From Entomortierella parvispora (lineage: Eukaryota > Mortierellomycota > Mortierellomycetes > Mortierellales > Mortierellaceae): 64,000 nucleotides of DNA. The position numbers and the translations under genes were made by a program. Position 1 is the stretch's first letter. The number at the start of each line of letters is the position of its first letter. The stretch spans positions 3,038,001 to 3,102,000 of the forward strand of contig OY752140.1 in assembly GCA_963573315.1 (NCBI GenBank). Direction: 5' to 3'. Below are positions 13,011-24,053 of this stretch, piece after piece. The notes beneath the pieces were generated by a model. The model was not told the origin of the DNA. It saw nothing but the letters and a program-made list of their open reading frames with translations, and did not search any database.

Positions 13011-16000
13011 ATGGTCACTGTAGCAGACAAGAAGGGCCTGGTCGTCGCAAGGGTAAGCCATCATTCACCGCCCCCGTCTTCCGCAAACGCGTGATGGCCC
13101 TCGATCCGCCCTCTTCACGGAGCACAAGCCAAACCAACATTAGCGTTAGGCCATCTCATGATCGCATTCACAATCAACAAATGTTGTTGCTTTTGCTGTC
13201 GTTCTTGAACCTGATTCCTTTCTTCCTTCGTTCCTTCCTTCCTTCCTTCCCTCCGTCCTTCCTTCTTTCTTTCTTTCCTTCCTTCCTTCGTTCCTTCTTT
13301 CTTTTTGAATTAGTTCCCGGGAACTGCCATTCCCTGGGCACACACCATCTTTGGCTCGTGTAAGTCGACTCTTGCTACGCTGCAAACACAAATATGTCAA
13401 GCATGCAATTCCCTCTCTTGCGCGCGATATCCATCAAGGAGACACCGGAAAGCCAGGAACGGGTTCTGCGCATGCGCATGCGCATAGAAATTTGATTGAC
13501 AGCCCTGAGTCGCGAGCCCGAACCTTTTCTGTCGGGTCAAAGCCGCCCGGTCCTTTGAGTCGGAGTCGGGGAGCAGGAGCCGGGACAAGTGGAGGCCAAG
13601 TTGTTGGACTTTTCCAGAAGATCTTTTTTTTTTTTCACAGGCTGTAGCTGGGTGCTCAAAAAAAAAACTTGGCAACAAAAACGATGACGAGACTGGCTGA
13701 GGCGGATCGAGAGAGAGGCAAATGGAAAGGCAGGCGCCGACCGATCGCTGATGCGAGAGGGAGGGGGATGTGACAGCGGGCGGACTGCATATTTCTGGAC
13801 ACACTTTGGATACCGAATTGAAGACCCGCCCGGCTGCCGGATCCATGTGGCGAAATGAAGGCTCGAGCTTTGCTCTGAGAACAGCAACTAACGGCACCGA
13901 ATCACTCCTTGTCTCGTTGAATATCGTCGGCCGGTATTTTAGCCGCGTTCATCCTTGCCTTTCTGGTTGGCTGCTATGCACACTACTACAAGATCGTCAA
14001 AAACGGCATTGCTGGATACCCAGAGGTATGGACATGTGCGCATCAACAGTGGCGTTTTGAGCGATCCAAACGGATGACAAGATCTCGCTGGCGGACCGTT
14101 ATTGTTATTCGTACTACGTACTGACAACCTGTCTTTTCACTGGTCCATTTTCTACAGGAGTGGTTTCCAAGTGTGAGTGCGACTACTGGTGATTACTACC
14201 CCGAGCGCAACCTCTGCCAAATTTTTATTGCCCTCACTTCTGGTATGTTCAGAAGGCAGTGCGTTTCAATCCCAAGCCAACATCTTCGGTGTCGGCACTT
14301 GGAAACATTCGTTCTAATCTCCACACGCTATTGCCCACTCTCTACAGGTCCTCGCCTCGCTCTCTGCGCCCTCTGGTACCTTTTGGTCGTCCGCAATGTC
14401 CCTGCCAATGGATCCAAAGGCTTTGCAAAGTTTCTTTTTGTAAACGATGTTATCAGGACTGTCGCATGCGGTGGCTGGGTCTATGTCACTTCGTCCGACG
14501 ACCATGACATTCACGACATTGCCATGTTCGTGTACCTGATCTGCACTATCCCTCATGTTGTTGGCACGATGAAAACTGCCCCACAGAACCCTAAGGCGCA
14601 TAGATACAGATTGATCTTTGCCTACTCCTTTTTCGGAGCTATTATCCCAATGATCTATTTCTTTATCCAGCACAACGTCCACCACATCCCTGGAGGTAAC
14701 CATGGCAGCCTTTGATTATGTTCAAGACAACAGGATTATTTGTTTACTGCGCTGCAGCTTCTAACGCAACACTTTTTGGATTGTAGCGTACACCTACTAT
14801 GCTTTCTTCGAATGGTCCCTGATCATCTCCGATCTTGCCTTTGATGCCATTTGCATGTTTGACTTTAACACCTTTGAGATCCGCATTGTGGATGTTGGAG
14901 CTGGTTCTGGATCGAGTGCCACGAATGATCTCAAGACCTACGGTGGAAAGGAAAGCTTCATTTCTTCGCTTGGACAGATCAAACCTTTTGAGGCGGTCTC
15001 TTTTGCCTCTGATGTGTACCTGAGTAAGTTACAGGGTTCAGTTATAACCAATTGACGAGGGTCAGAAGTCTTTACAGTTAGACTTATATCCCTTCTTCCT
15101 GTTCCTGTAGGCTTTGTTTTCTGGTCCATGTTGACTTCACTACCTTTGATGATTTGGTACTTTCCCTTGTGGCACATGGGAATTTCTGGATACGAAGCTT
15201 TCCTTTTCTGCAACGTTACAGTTGTGCTGCTGGGCATCAACTTCCTCCGTCGCGGTATTGAGCGGTCCAAGGGATTCGTCCATTTGTTGTCTTTGATTGG
15301 TGTCCTCTCTTATAAGATCCCCGACCCTGCTCAACGCCTCATGGCCGTTGCTGCTGGAGTTTCGCTCTCTCTTCTGACATGGGGCGCTACACTCTTCGGA
15401 CAGCGACACCAGAATGGCCGCGCTGAACGTGGCGTGCTGACTCTTGCCCTTGGATTGATCCTTCACAACGTGGTCAAGCAAGCTTGGTGGGCCAACAACC
15501 CCATTTGGCCCATCATGAACGAGCACAATGGTGGCCAAAACTTGATTGGTCTTGTCTTGGGCGTCTTGGCTTCGGCCCAGGTTATGTTGAGAAAGGAGCC
15601 TGGTTCGGATGAGCCAAAGTCAATTGAGAGTCATAAGAAAGGCGAGAGCTGGGTTTTGGCCGCCATCGGTGCCGGTGGCTATCTTTTTTGCCTTCACTCC
15701 ATGTTTACCGATTCGACCACAATCAGTCGCTGGTCCCTGGGTGGTTACCCCAACACTGGTCCTCAACCCGTACCCGGTGGTTTGATGGTGATTGCTGCTA
15801 TGGCCATGGGCCTCACTCTTTCATCCAAGCGTCGCTGGGTGACCTCGTTGATCTGGTGGGTTATCGGAACTGCTGGCTTGGCTGTGTTGCACTTCAAGGA
15901 AGGCGATCTTGGATTCGCCGGTGGTATTCTCTTCACGGTCTATGCCCTCTCTCTTTTCCCTACCCTTTTCCGCTCGCTTGCCCGTCAGCCTCCTGGTCGC

Positions 16001-17176
16001 ACTTTCTTGCTTGCCGTCCTTGTCTACAACATTTTGGCCTTGGCTCACGTCTGGGTGGTCGCGTATGCTTTCGTTCCCGGCGGTGAGGCCATGCGCGAGC
16101 ATACAGACTATGTGTTGGTTGCCATGCAGACCACTTTGTTGCTTGGAATCTTCAACGCCAACTCGGATGCCTGGAAGGCCGTTTCGGAGGCTCAGTCTCG
16201 CTCTGGATTCTCGGCTGCTCGTCTCTATACCAAGCTTTCGTTGATTGGATTGATGCTGGGCTCGATCGGGATCTGCTACAACCGCTTGCCAAAGTCAGCC
16301 CCCCAGCCTCACCACCCCGAACACAAGCTGATTACAGCCGGTATCTGGACTATTCATTTTGCCATCGACAATGATATGTGGAACAGTGAAATCCGTATGC
16401 GCGACGCGATCAGGGATTTGGAGTTGGATGTCATTGGTCTTTTGGAGTCGGATCTCCAGAGGATGATTATGGGTAACCGCGATCTGACCCAATTCTTGTC
16501 CGAGGATCTCAACATGTACGCGGATTACGGTCCAGGCCCTACCAAGCACACCTGGGGCTGTACCATGCTTTCAAAGTTCCCCATTAAGCGCTCGAGTCAT
16601 CATCTGCTGCCTTCTCCCAAGGGTGAGCTTGCTTGTGCAATTCACGCCACTTTGGATGTGTACGGCAAGGAGGTTGATGTAATTGTGTCCCATAACGGTC
16701 AGGAGGAGGACTTGTTGGATCGTCGTCTGCAGACAACAGAGCTAGGACGTATCATGCGGGAGTCTGACAACCCTTTCTTGTTCTTGGGTTATGTGGTTAC
16801 ACACGCCGGTAAGGGCAATGAGATCTATGATCTCTTGATGGACGGCGGCCATGTTCACGATGTCGAGGTGGCTGATTGGGATCGTTGGTGCCAATACCTG
16901 GCTTTCCGTGGAGTTAAGCGTACTGGTTACGCTCGTATCTCCCATGGTGGCATCACGGACACGGAGATTCAGGTCGGCAAATACACGTTGTTGGAGGATC
17001 ATCCTACGAGCTGGGACAGGACCCAGTCGATCGAGGACTTTAAGAAGGAGGAGCGCTATCAGCTTATTGATGAGAGCCAGGTCCCCGAAGGCCTGCGTTT
17101 CCCATCCATATTCAAGGGCGCAGGCATTCGCAAGCACCGCTTCCATGTCTTCGACGATGCTCGCTACTATGCGTAA
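13011..17176 (+). CDS. CWH43: CWH43 homologue (GPI-anchor lipid remodelling, PGAP2-like plus EEP-like)
   Basis: Seven exons (13011-13052, 13314-13359, 13943-14025, 14158-14242, 14348-14695, 14787-15023, 15111-17176) give 968 residues. The N-terminal third is a Frag1/PGAP2-type multi-span membrane region, starting near FGSSAFILAF. Many more membrane segments follow, up to about residue 685. The last 280 residues form an endonuclease/exonuclease/phosphatase-like domain with GLLESD, GNRDLTQ, SHNGQEED and the CWH43-typical VKRTGYARISHG and TDTEIQVGK. In yeast, Cwh43 replaces the diacylglycerol of GPI anchors with ceramide in the ER, and this fusion of both halves is the fungal form. The usual EEP motif GDFN is not present; the matching place reads LGYVVT, as expected for this subfamily. 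Introns 1 and 2 are long (261 and 583 nt), the rest short. Confidence 0.93.
13215..13307. repeat. Pyrimidine microsatellite, TTCC/TTTC units
   Basis: An imperfect run of CTTC, TTCC and TTTC units lies just upstream of the acceptor of CWH43 intron 1. It may act as an extended polypyrimidine tract. Confidence 0.85.
13467..13484. promoter_or_regulatory. 18-bp perfect palindrome in CWH43 intron 2
   Basis: TGCGCATGCGCATGCGCA reads the same on both strands. It contains two overlapping copies of a TGCGCATGCGC-type site and alternates purine and pyrimidine throughout. It sits near the 5' end of the long second intron. A protein-binding role is inference. Confidence 0.5.
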
Positions 17177-17592
17177 AGGAAACTATATTATTAATATATT
17201 AATAGTGTTGCAGTCAGATAAATATAAAAAAAGATTCCTTGACATCCACCAGTACAGAATAATGTCTCTTTTTAGTGAATCTGTCAAGTGGTGAATTGAG
17301 CTGTGGGGAGCTGGGCAACAACACTCTTGACTGTTGTAGCTAGGCGCTGTCGAACAGCATTTAATCTAACCACCGTTAAAGAATGGCAGGGTCGACAGAT
17401 AAGCGACCCAAAAAGGAAGGTCCACCATGGTCGACGGTTAGATCTTTCGGCAAAAAACAGTGTGACATGAAGTAAGTAGGACTATCAAAAAAAGTTGACT
17501 CGACTGCTCGCCTTGACACTCATAAGAGTGAAATCGTCCGTGCAGGATGGACAGAATTTGAGGCGGGCGAGGTATCTTCACGGTCAGTAAGA
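17177..17592. other. Intergenic region downstream of CWH43
   Basis: This is the 3' flank of CWH43 and is AT-rich at 17180-17230. The A-run at 17486-17492 is a T-run on the minus strand and could stop RNA polymerase III about 100 nt after the tRNA. No gene was seen. Confidence 0.5.
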
Positions 17593-17663
17593 TGCGTGGT
17601 CCGGGAATCGAACCCGGGTCTACCGCGTGGCAGGCGGTAATTATACCACTAAACCAACCACGC
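17593..17663 (-). tRNA. tRNA-Gly (anticodon GCC)
   Basis: The minus strand folds as a 71-nt cloverleaf. The acceptor stem pairs GCGTGGT with ACCACGC, with discriminator A. The D arm carries the A-box (TGGTTTAGTGG). The anticodon stem ACCGC/GCGGT holds the loop CTGCCAC with anticodon GCC. The T arm CCGGGTTCGATTCCCGG carries the B-box. No intron and no encoded CCA are present. It lies between the converging CWH43 and HMG-box genes. Confidence 0.97.
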
Positions 17664-17971
17664 TTTTTTGATAGAAACCAAATTTTTGAATCCCTTCCGG
17701 ACCAGACGCAGGAAATATCAGTCACGTGATATAATCACGTGAGAGTTTAAGGATTTAAGGGGTGCTATTTGATTTTAATGGGTGTCGTCTCTTGACGATC
17801 ATGTTGTTTTTTCAGGAATCCTGGGCCTTTTCCAGGCAAAAACGGTTACATACGGGGAAAAAACTATTGAGATTTCAGAAATACCCGCGTTTAATGTGAA
17901 TTGCAATAGGAAAAAAAAAGTACAGAGTTAGGACGATGTTGGTTGAAGAAACAGAGTGAAAAATGTACTAC

Positions 17972-19254
17972 TTAATGGAACTGGGCTTCATAGGCAGCCT
18001 TCTGGTTCTTGTACGCCGCCTGAGCCACCTTAAACTGTTCTGTCAGACGGGTCTTCTCATGCTCAGGAACCTCCTTCCAAGCCTGTGCAAATGCCTTAGC
18101 TTGTTCCTGAATGGGCAAGTGCGCAAACTTTCCAGCCGCGCGTTGCTCGTTGGCATAGAGGAAGTAGGAGGACAAGGGACGCTTAGGTGCGTTAGGATCC
18201 TTGAGTGAGGGCAAACCCTTCTTGCCCAAGGCTCTTAAGGCCTGGCGACGCGAGTTTTCGAGCCTGAATTCAGCGGGGGTCAACTCCTGAAGGCGGGCAT
18301 TGATCTGCTTCTCGTACTCCTCACGGTCGGCCTTATACTTGTCCGCGTACACCTACAGTTATTGGACAAGATCAGCTCCCCGTTTCGTGATGAGAAATGA
18401 TCTGTTTATATCCAGTCTTACCTGCTTCTCAGCGTCGCCAAGATTTTTCCAAATAGCAGAAGCGATGGCGCCCTCAACAGTGGGAACAACCTTCTTGCCA
18501 GAGGCGCGGACCTTCTCCATGTGCTCGACAAAGAACAAGCCCCAGGAAGTGCTGGGACGCTTAGGAAGATCGATGGCAGGGGCTAATACGAGTGTGGCAG
18601 CAAAAGGGAGTTAGAAACTGTGGACAACAGTAAAAAAAAAAAAAGACATAGCCCCTACATCAGCCTCATTAGCAGGGGTCCTGAGTCTTTGATTCATTTC
18701 TTCCAAGGAGTCGTGTGCCAAAAAAAGCAACTTTGAGAAACAGACTTTCATCTTGAGAAATGACGCGTTCCTTCCCTGTCCGGTCTTTCTTTCTTACCGA
18801 CAGGCGTGAACTTCATGCCATGTCATGTTTGTTGAAAGGAGGACCCAAAAGTTTTGGTGGGTGGCAGACTGTCGTTGCTCCGTTCACATGTGTCCTACAA
18901 CAAAGTCGCCCCTGAGTTTTTGTCCTGATGCTCATTTTTTTTTTCCTGCGATTTGCTCCTGGAACTTGATCCGGAACGCGAGGAATGTCTAAACATGGAG
19001 TTCGAAGATGACATACTTCTCTTGGGCTTGGGCTTCACAACGGGGATAACTTTCTTGGCCTTGGCAGGGGCTGCCTTGGGCTTAGTGGTCTTTGTCTTGG
19101 TCGCCTTTGAAGTGTCGGTCTTCTTTGCTCTGGGCTTGGCGGTGGACGAGGTGGTGGCGGAGGCAGCAGCGGCTTTGACAGCCATAGAGCGAATGGGCTG
19201 CTGGGTGGCCAAAGGACGGGCCTGGGTTAGGACTGAGCGGAAGGCGGAGAGCAT
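17972..19254 (-). CDS. Mitochondrial HMG-box protein with two boxes (TFAM/Abf2 type)
   Basis: Three exons on the minus strand (19254-19017, 18582-18422, 18352-17972) give 259 residues. The N-terminus MLSAFRSVLTQARPLATQQP has Arg, Ser and Leu with no acidic residue, a good mitochondrial presequence. A basic Lys/Pro/Ala linker (AKPRAKKTDTSKATKTKTTK) follows. HMG box 1 covers about residues 82-150 (LPKRPSTSWGLFFVEHM...IWKNLGDAEKQ). HMG box 2 covers about 185-255 (DPNAPKRPLSSYFLYANEQR, then WKEVPEHEK). Such proteins bend and package mitochondrial DNA and, in animals, start its transcription. The 345-nt stretch between exons 1 and 2 of this reading holds another low-complexity frame that I treat as intron 1, because the donor GTATGT and acceptor TATTAG give an in-frame join. 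Confidence 0.85.
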
Positions 19255-19911
19255 TGAAGGAGGATGATGAGTGGAGACAGAAAAGATTAATGATGAAAGA
19301 GGAGAAAAAGAAGAGGGAAACAGAAATTTATTTTCGATGGCTGGCACGGGGACGAAAATTTTCGCGTCATAGCGACAAAGACGCGTTTGCAACATGTCGT
19401 CTTCAAGGGACACTCCAAGGGTTCCCGTATCTTCCTCTCTGTTCAAGATCTTTTGGTGAAGGAAAGACGTTCATAGGATCTTGGGATAAAAGAGTATGTT
19501 AACAGAATCGCCCAACAAATGAAGCGCGCAACGATCTGTCTGCGGACATGTTATTCCCAAGATATTGTTGCCCAGGGTCGGAGACAGTTGGGAAGGGAAC
19601 ACCTGGAATGTTTTCCACCAAGCCACAACCGCTGGAGTAAAATTACTGTGGATCCAGCATGGTGTATGTTCTCGTATCGTCCTTTCTCCTAAAGCCCCTC
19701 AAGTCGTGGATACCTGCTGGAAAGTGAGGTTATCATGGAATGAAAGTACCAAGATCCTGGACTCAATGTACGTAGCCTTTTTCGTCAGGGTTGTAGGAGC
19801 ACGAAATATGCCATCGAATAAAGAGAGTGAGGTACTGTTGTTGCTTTATGTACTTTAACGAGTCGCATACGAAAACGGCGAAATGGCAGTCTTGGGCAAC
19901 TGTCACGACAG
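19255..19911. other. Intergenic region between two minus-strand genes
   Basis: It should contain the promoter of the HMG-box gene and the 3' end of PRMT5. No gene-like frame and no clear motif were seen. Confidence 0.5.
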
Positions 19912-22236
19912 CTAAAACAATCCGATGCTACTTGATCTTCCTCCAACATTGTGCAATGGGGATGAGTGAATCTCGACTCCTTCAAACCGACAGCTGACAC
20001 GCCATTCGTACCAGACCTTCCGCGTGTCCGTCAGTCGCCAAAAGTCGAGGACAACTGTTGAGTTGGGAGGGATATAGACAGGCGTCCTGACGGGGAAGAA
20101 GATTGGGAACCAACTAAACATTCCTGGAGAGTGCGTCGAGGGGTTGATACCTGACAATTTAAATCGAAGAATGCTGTTAACTGAACTGTAGCTTGATGCA
20201 GTGTTGCCAGCAGGATAATACGAAATGGAACTTACTCAACATAACGTCCTTATAAAGTACAGATTCAAAATATCCTGCAACACCATGAAGCATGCCTCCT
20301 TTCTCGGATAAAAATTCGATTGATCCAGCTCTGGTATTATGGTGATTGCTAAGTGGATCTTGAAGTAGCAAAAAGAAAAATATGTCAGCAGCTGAAAAAG
20401 ACAAGTAAATGGCATAACATTGTAGAGATGACATCCTATGAATACCTTGATCCAAGGGAATATCTAGCCTGTTGGGATGCGCAAACACCCATATGGGTTT
20501 TGGCTGTGCGAGAAGTGAGATGGCCTTGAACATGACTACGTAAGATGTCTCCATGTGAGCAAGATCTTTGAAAGCCGAGACATCCGCGTGCAGTTTGTTC
20601 GATGCCATAGGTGCTACAAAAGCAGTATAGTTGGCGGGGATAGATATGCCATCAGGTTTCAGAAACTTCTGGGCACCATCCAAGCACTCGGGTGAAAGCT
20701 CATTGTCTCCAAACGAGCCCAAGAGCTCGCTAACCAAAATATCGGCCTTTTCGGGGGCCTTCCATGTCCTCATATCTGCAAACACAATCGTCACGCGATC
20801 TCCCCATAGCGACGCTTTCATGTTTTGTATCCTATGATTTAATTGTCAAGAGGTAGTGTTAGTGACGTGGTCTATTGGATCGTGATGGGATTCAATATGT
20901 TCACTTACGTAACAAAGGCGTTAGGATTCTTCTCTACCGCGTAAACTCGCACGTTCCTTCCTGCCTTTTCAGCAGCTCGCAGGGAACAATTCACAAGCGG
21001 ACCACGTCCTGCCCCTACAACCATGATAACAGTAATGTCCTCCGTTGCCGTAGAGATAGGTCGATCCAGGAGAGCTCTCTCGACTGCAAGCTCATATTGC
21101 TGATACTTAATGGGATCCTTCTCGAACGTGGCGTAGGTGCTTGACTCTAGATTGTCTTGCAGAGGTTGCAAAGGAGCCTGCAGATAATCCTGGTACCCAA
21201 CCGCAAATTGGTCAACCGCTCCTGGAGCCTCCTGTGTCCTGTGGAGGTACCGAACATAGTCTGCATAGGGGGAAGACAAGCTATGTTCCAGAGCGTCATC
21301 TGAAAACTCGTTCATGACCAACTTTGGGAGTTGCGTCGAGGAGATGATGAATGTAGGTTTGTGCTTGATGAATGACCGAACAACATGCTGGTGTCGTTTA
21401 CTGAGAACTGGATACCCCATGTTGTTGGTCAAGAAGATATCCTCTGGCAAGATGATCACTTTGACCGGCTCTGCGAACCATCGATCCAAAACTGCATCTG
21501 AAGGGAGAGAACCTGACAGCTCTAGTGCAACACCAAGCTTGGACTCTGGTCCCGCCATGTTTCGAATACTGTTCCATCTTTCCCAACTCTTCATGCCCTG
21601 TAAATCTTCGTCTACCCTTTGCTCCAGGATGTCATCCATGCATGGGACCTTGAACCAGCAGGTCGTGTAAGCCAACATGGACATCGATCCGGTCAAAACC
21701 CGACCATAGTTCGACAGAGGCTCCGTGGATGCAGGATAAGGGAGCATGACCCCTCCTAATCCAAGATGAGAGACCCAGTTGAACTGCTGCTTGAGTGCCA
21801 ATTCCGAGTGAAGCCGAACTTTGGCGTCCTTGGAGTCGAATTCCTGCCAATTCGCCAATGTCCCCACAATATAGTCGGCATAGTCTGGAAATACGCAGGG
21901 TAGACTATTAAAAAAAAGTTTCAGCCAGAGGGTCAAAGGTCGAGGTTCAAGTCACTTGCCTGCAGTCCTGACAATAAGGTCCTCGGGCCTAAAGGCCTCT
22001 AAACCCGCTCTCCAGGTTGCCAGTTCTGTGCTTTGGGGTCCATGCTCCTTGAAGAGTACTCGCTCGTACTCAGGACTGTTGATAGGTGAGACGACAAAAT
22101 CAAAAGCCTTCGTCTGAGCAAAGGCGACAAGCTGGGCAAGATTCTCGGCGGTGATGCGATCCGCGGGGGGCATGAACCCGATCTGGGCGTGCTCTATGGA
22201 CATGCTTGCTTGAATGGTCTTGAATGAGATTGCCAT
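19912..22236 (-). CDS. PRMT5: PRMT5 / Skb1 type II protein arginine methyltransferase
   Basis: Five exons on the minus strand (22236-21960, 21884-20909, 20831-20446, 20358-20236, 20150-19912) give 666 residues. An N-terminal TIM-barrel region comes first. The Rossmann motif VGAGRGPLV lies near residue 385, and the double-E loop [15 protein letters not shown] near residue 450. The beta-barrel end includes [16 protein letters not shown] and the terminal [13 protein letters not shown]5 uses S-adenosylmethionine to make symmetric dimethylarginine on histones, Sm proteins and other targets. I chose Met 22236 because the extra upstream frame to 22359 is not PRMT5-like. Intron 1 is best read with a GC donor (CAG|GCAAGT), giving [14 protein letters not shown] alternative (AA|GTGACT to AATAG) also stays in frame and adds eight residues. 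Confidence 0.95.
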
Positions 22237-24053
22237 GAAGGAGTCGAGAGGGTCAGTGGAAAGAGGAGAGAAAAAGGCTGGGTGGCTTAGGAGGATTGTC
22301 TGTCTTTCCGTCCGCCCCTGGATCGAGTCCGCTTTCTTTCCTTTTCCGTTTGCAAACACGACCTGGAAGCCATCGATCGACTTGCCTCACCCCCGCCTTC
22401 ACTTTCGCCGGTTCGGGACGACAATTCGTGTCGACCTCCATCTTAGTCTCTATCATGTCGCATGACAGGAATGACGCTCAGTTGGAGGATCATGATTCCA
22501 CTTGCTGAACGCGCCTTGGCTCTCACTCCTTCCTTCTCTCTGCCCCTTGATTTCTTGGTCAATAATGGACCGTTGCCGCAATCGACCGTGCCCCGTCCAT
22601 ACTGGTGGCCGTATGTCGCTTTTACGCAGTAACAAAAAAAACCTGCCATTCTGCCAAGGTACCGCCGCCAGCCCATTCCTCCGTTGATCTATCCCTCAAA
22701 CCAAACGAATCCCCTTGATCTTTTGATTTCTTGCCCCTTGAATATGCACATTTCGGCGGTTCCTAGGTCGGGCGCCATCGATGGACGTTTCTTCGACTTG
22801 TGTTGCCCCTATTGGCACACCGCCAACCTGCTGATCTCACGCAGTGGTTTCTAATCCGTGTAGGTTTGCAACGCACCTCCTTGCGCAACAGTGCCAGGGT
22901 CAGATGGAAGACGGTATAAAAAGGCTCTGGTGCCCGCCTGAGCGCGCAGCAAAAATCCAAGAATCCAGTCCATCCTGACGCGCGTTCGAATGAGTAGTGT
23001 AAGTTTCTGAAATTCAGCAGCAGTGGTTGCTTGTCTGCATCTCCTGGGAGAAGAAGGGGTGATTGGCAGACGATGCTGGCGCGTGTTGCAAGACGAGGAG
23101 CCTGAGTCCTTTTTCTGCCATCTTCCCCGCCAATGCCTGGTGTACCACAATGTCCGAAACAATCTGCATCATTATCACGCTTTCCCGCGCTCTTTACCAA
23201 CAGACCCCTGTCACCCAACCTTGTCCCATCCCTTGCGTCACCAGTTGACTTTTGGCAAGAGAACGTGAGGTTGCAGCGGACAATTCGTGGTGGTTGCGGT
23301 GGTGATGGCGGCGGTCGTAGTTGTGGTTGTGGCGGTGGTGACCCTTTGTTCTCTTTGCAAACTGTCTTCAGGGCAGTAACTATCTTCGGCTATCCCCTCC
23401 CGAGGTTACCAACCGCATTGAGGACGCAGTGGCACATCCACACGCACGTCCACACTGACATGTCCTTCCACATCCTCCCTCTTCGTCTCCACAGTCATTT
23501 TGTCCCATTGGAATTGATCACCACCCTCCCTCTGCCTTTCCTTCACGCCCGCTCCCTCTCGCACGCTTCGTTTTCCCTCGCTTTTTTTTTAAAATAGCAG
23601 AAGCAACAATGACCAAAGGTGCTTGAGTGATGCATTGCACGTCAAGCAGTGCATCCTTGTATAAAGGTGTGAACAGTCGAAAGAAAATGGTACCAAGGGT
23701 CCATCTCTTTATTCTCGTTTGGCTGTTCTCTGTCTTCTCTTTCCCTTAATCTTTCTTTCTTTCTTCCGTCCTCCCGATCCATCTCCATCTACTCCACCTC
23801 CTTTGCCCTCCTTGCTTTTTTGTTTTATGTTCATGATCCCCTCTTTGCTCCTCCTGCTCCTCCTGTTCTCAACGACGATCCCGTCATACATCTCACCACC
23901 TTCTGTCTTCATAGCCACGCACTTGCTCATCCTCGTCACTGTCAAGCCCATTTTCCGCATCTGCTCCACCCCACTCTTTTTCTCCTTTTTGCTCCTCACC
24001 GCTTCCATACGGTCATTACTCTTGTCTTCACGAATTCTCGATCCCTCACGACA
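22237..24053. other. Divergent intergenic region, 1.8 kb (PRMT5 / kinase)
   Basis: It holds the promoters of two divergent genes. A GGTGGT/GGCGGT-rich patch lies at 23285-23345, and C/T-rich leader sequence at 23700-24050 runs up to the kinase start. No open frame here looks like a protein. Confidence 0.6.

Noticed and set aside
22915-22923. TATAAAAAG, a possible TATA box
   Set aside because: It lies more than 1.1 kb from the kinase start and on the wrong strand for PRMT5; no gene start lies 30-100 bp downstream.
22763-23218. 151-codon minus-strand frame between PRMT5 and the kinase
   Set aside because: No motif, no splice partner, and overlapping open frames on the other strand; treated as chance.
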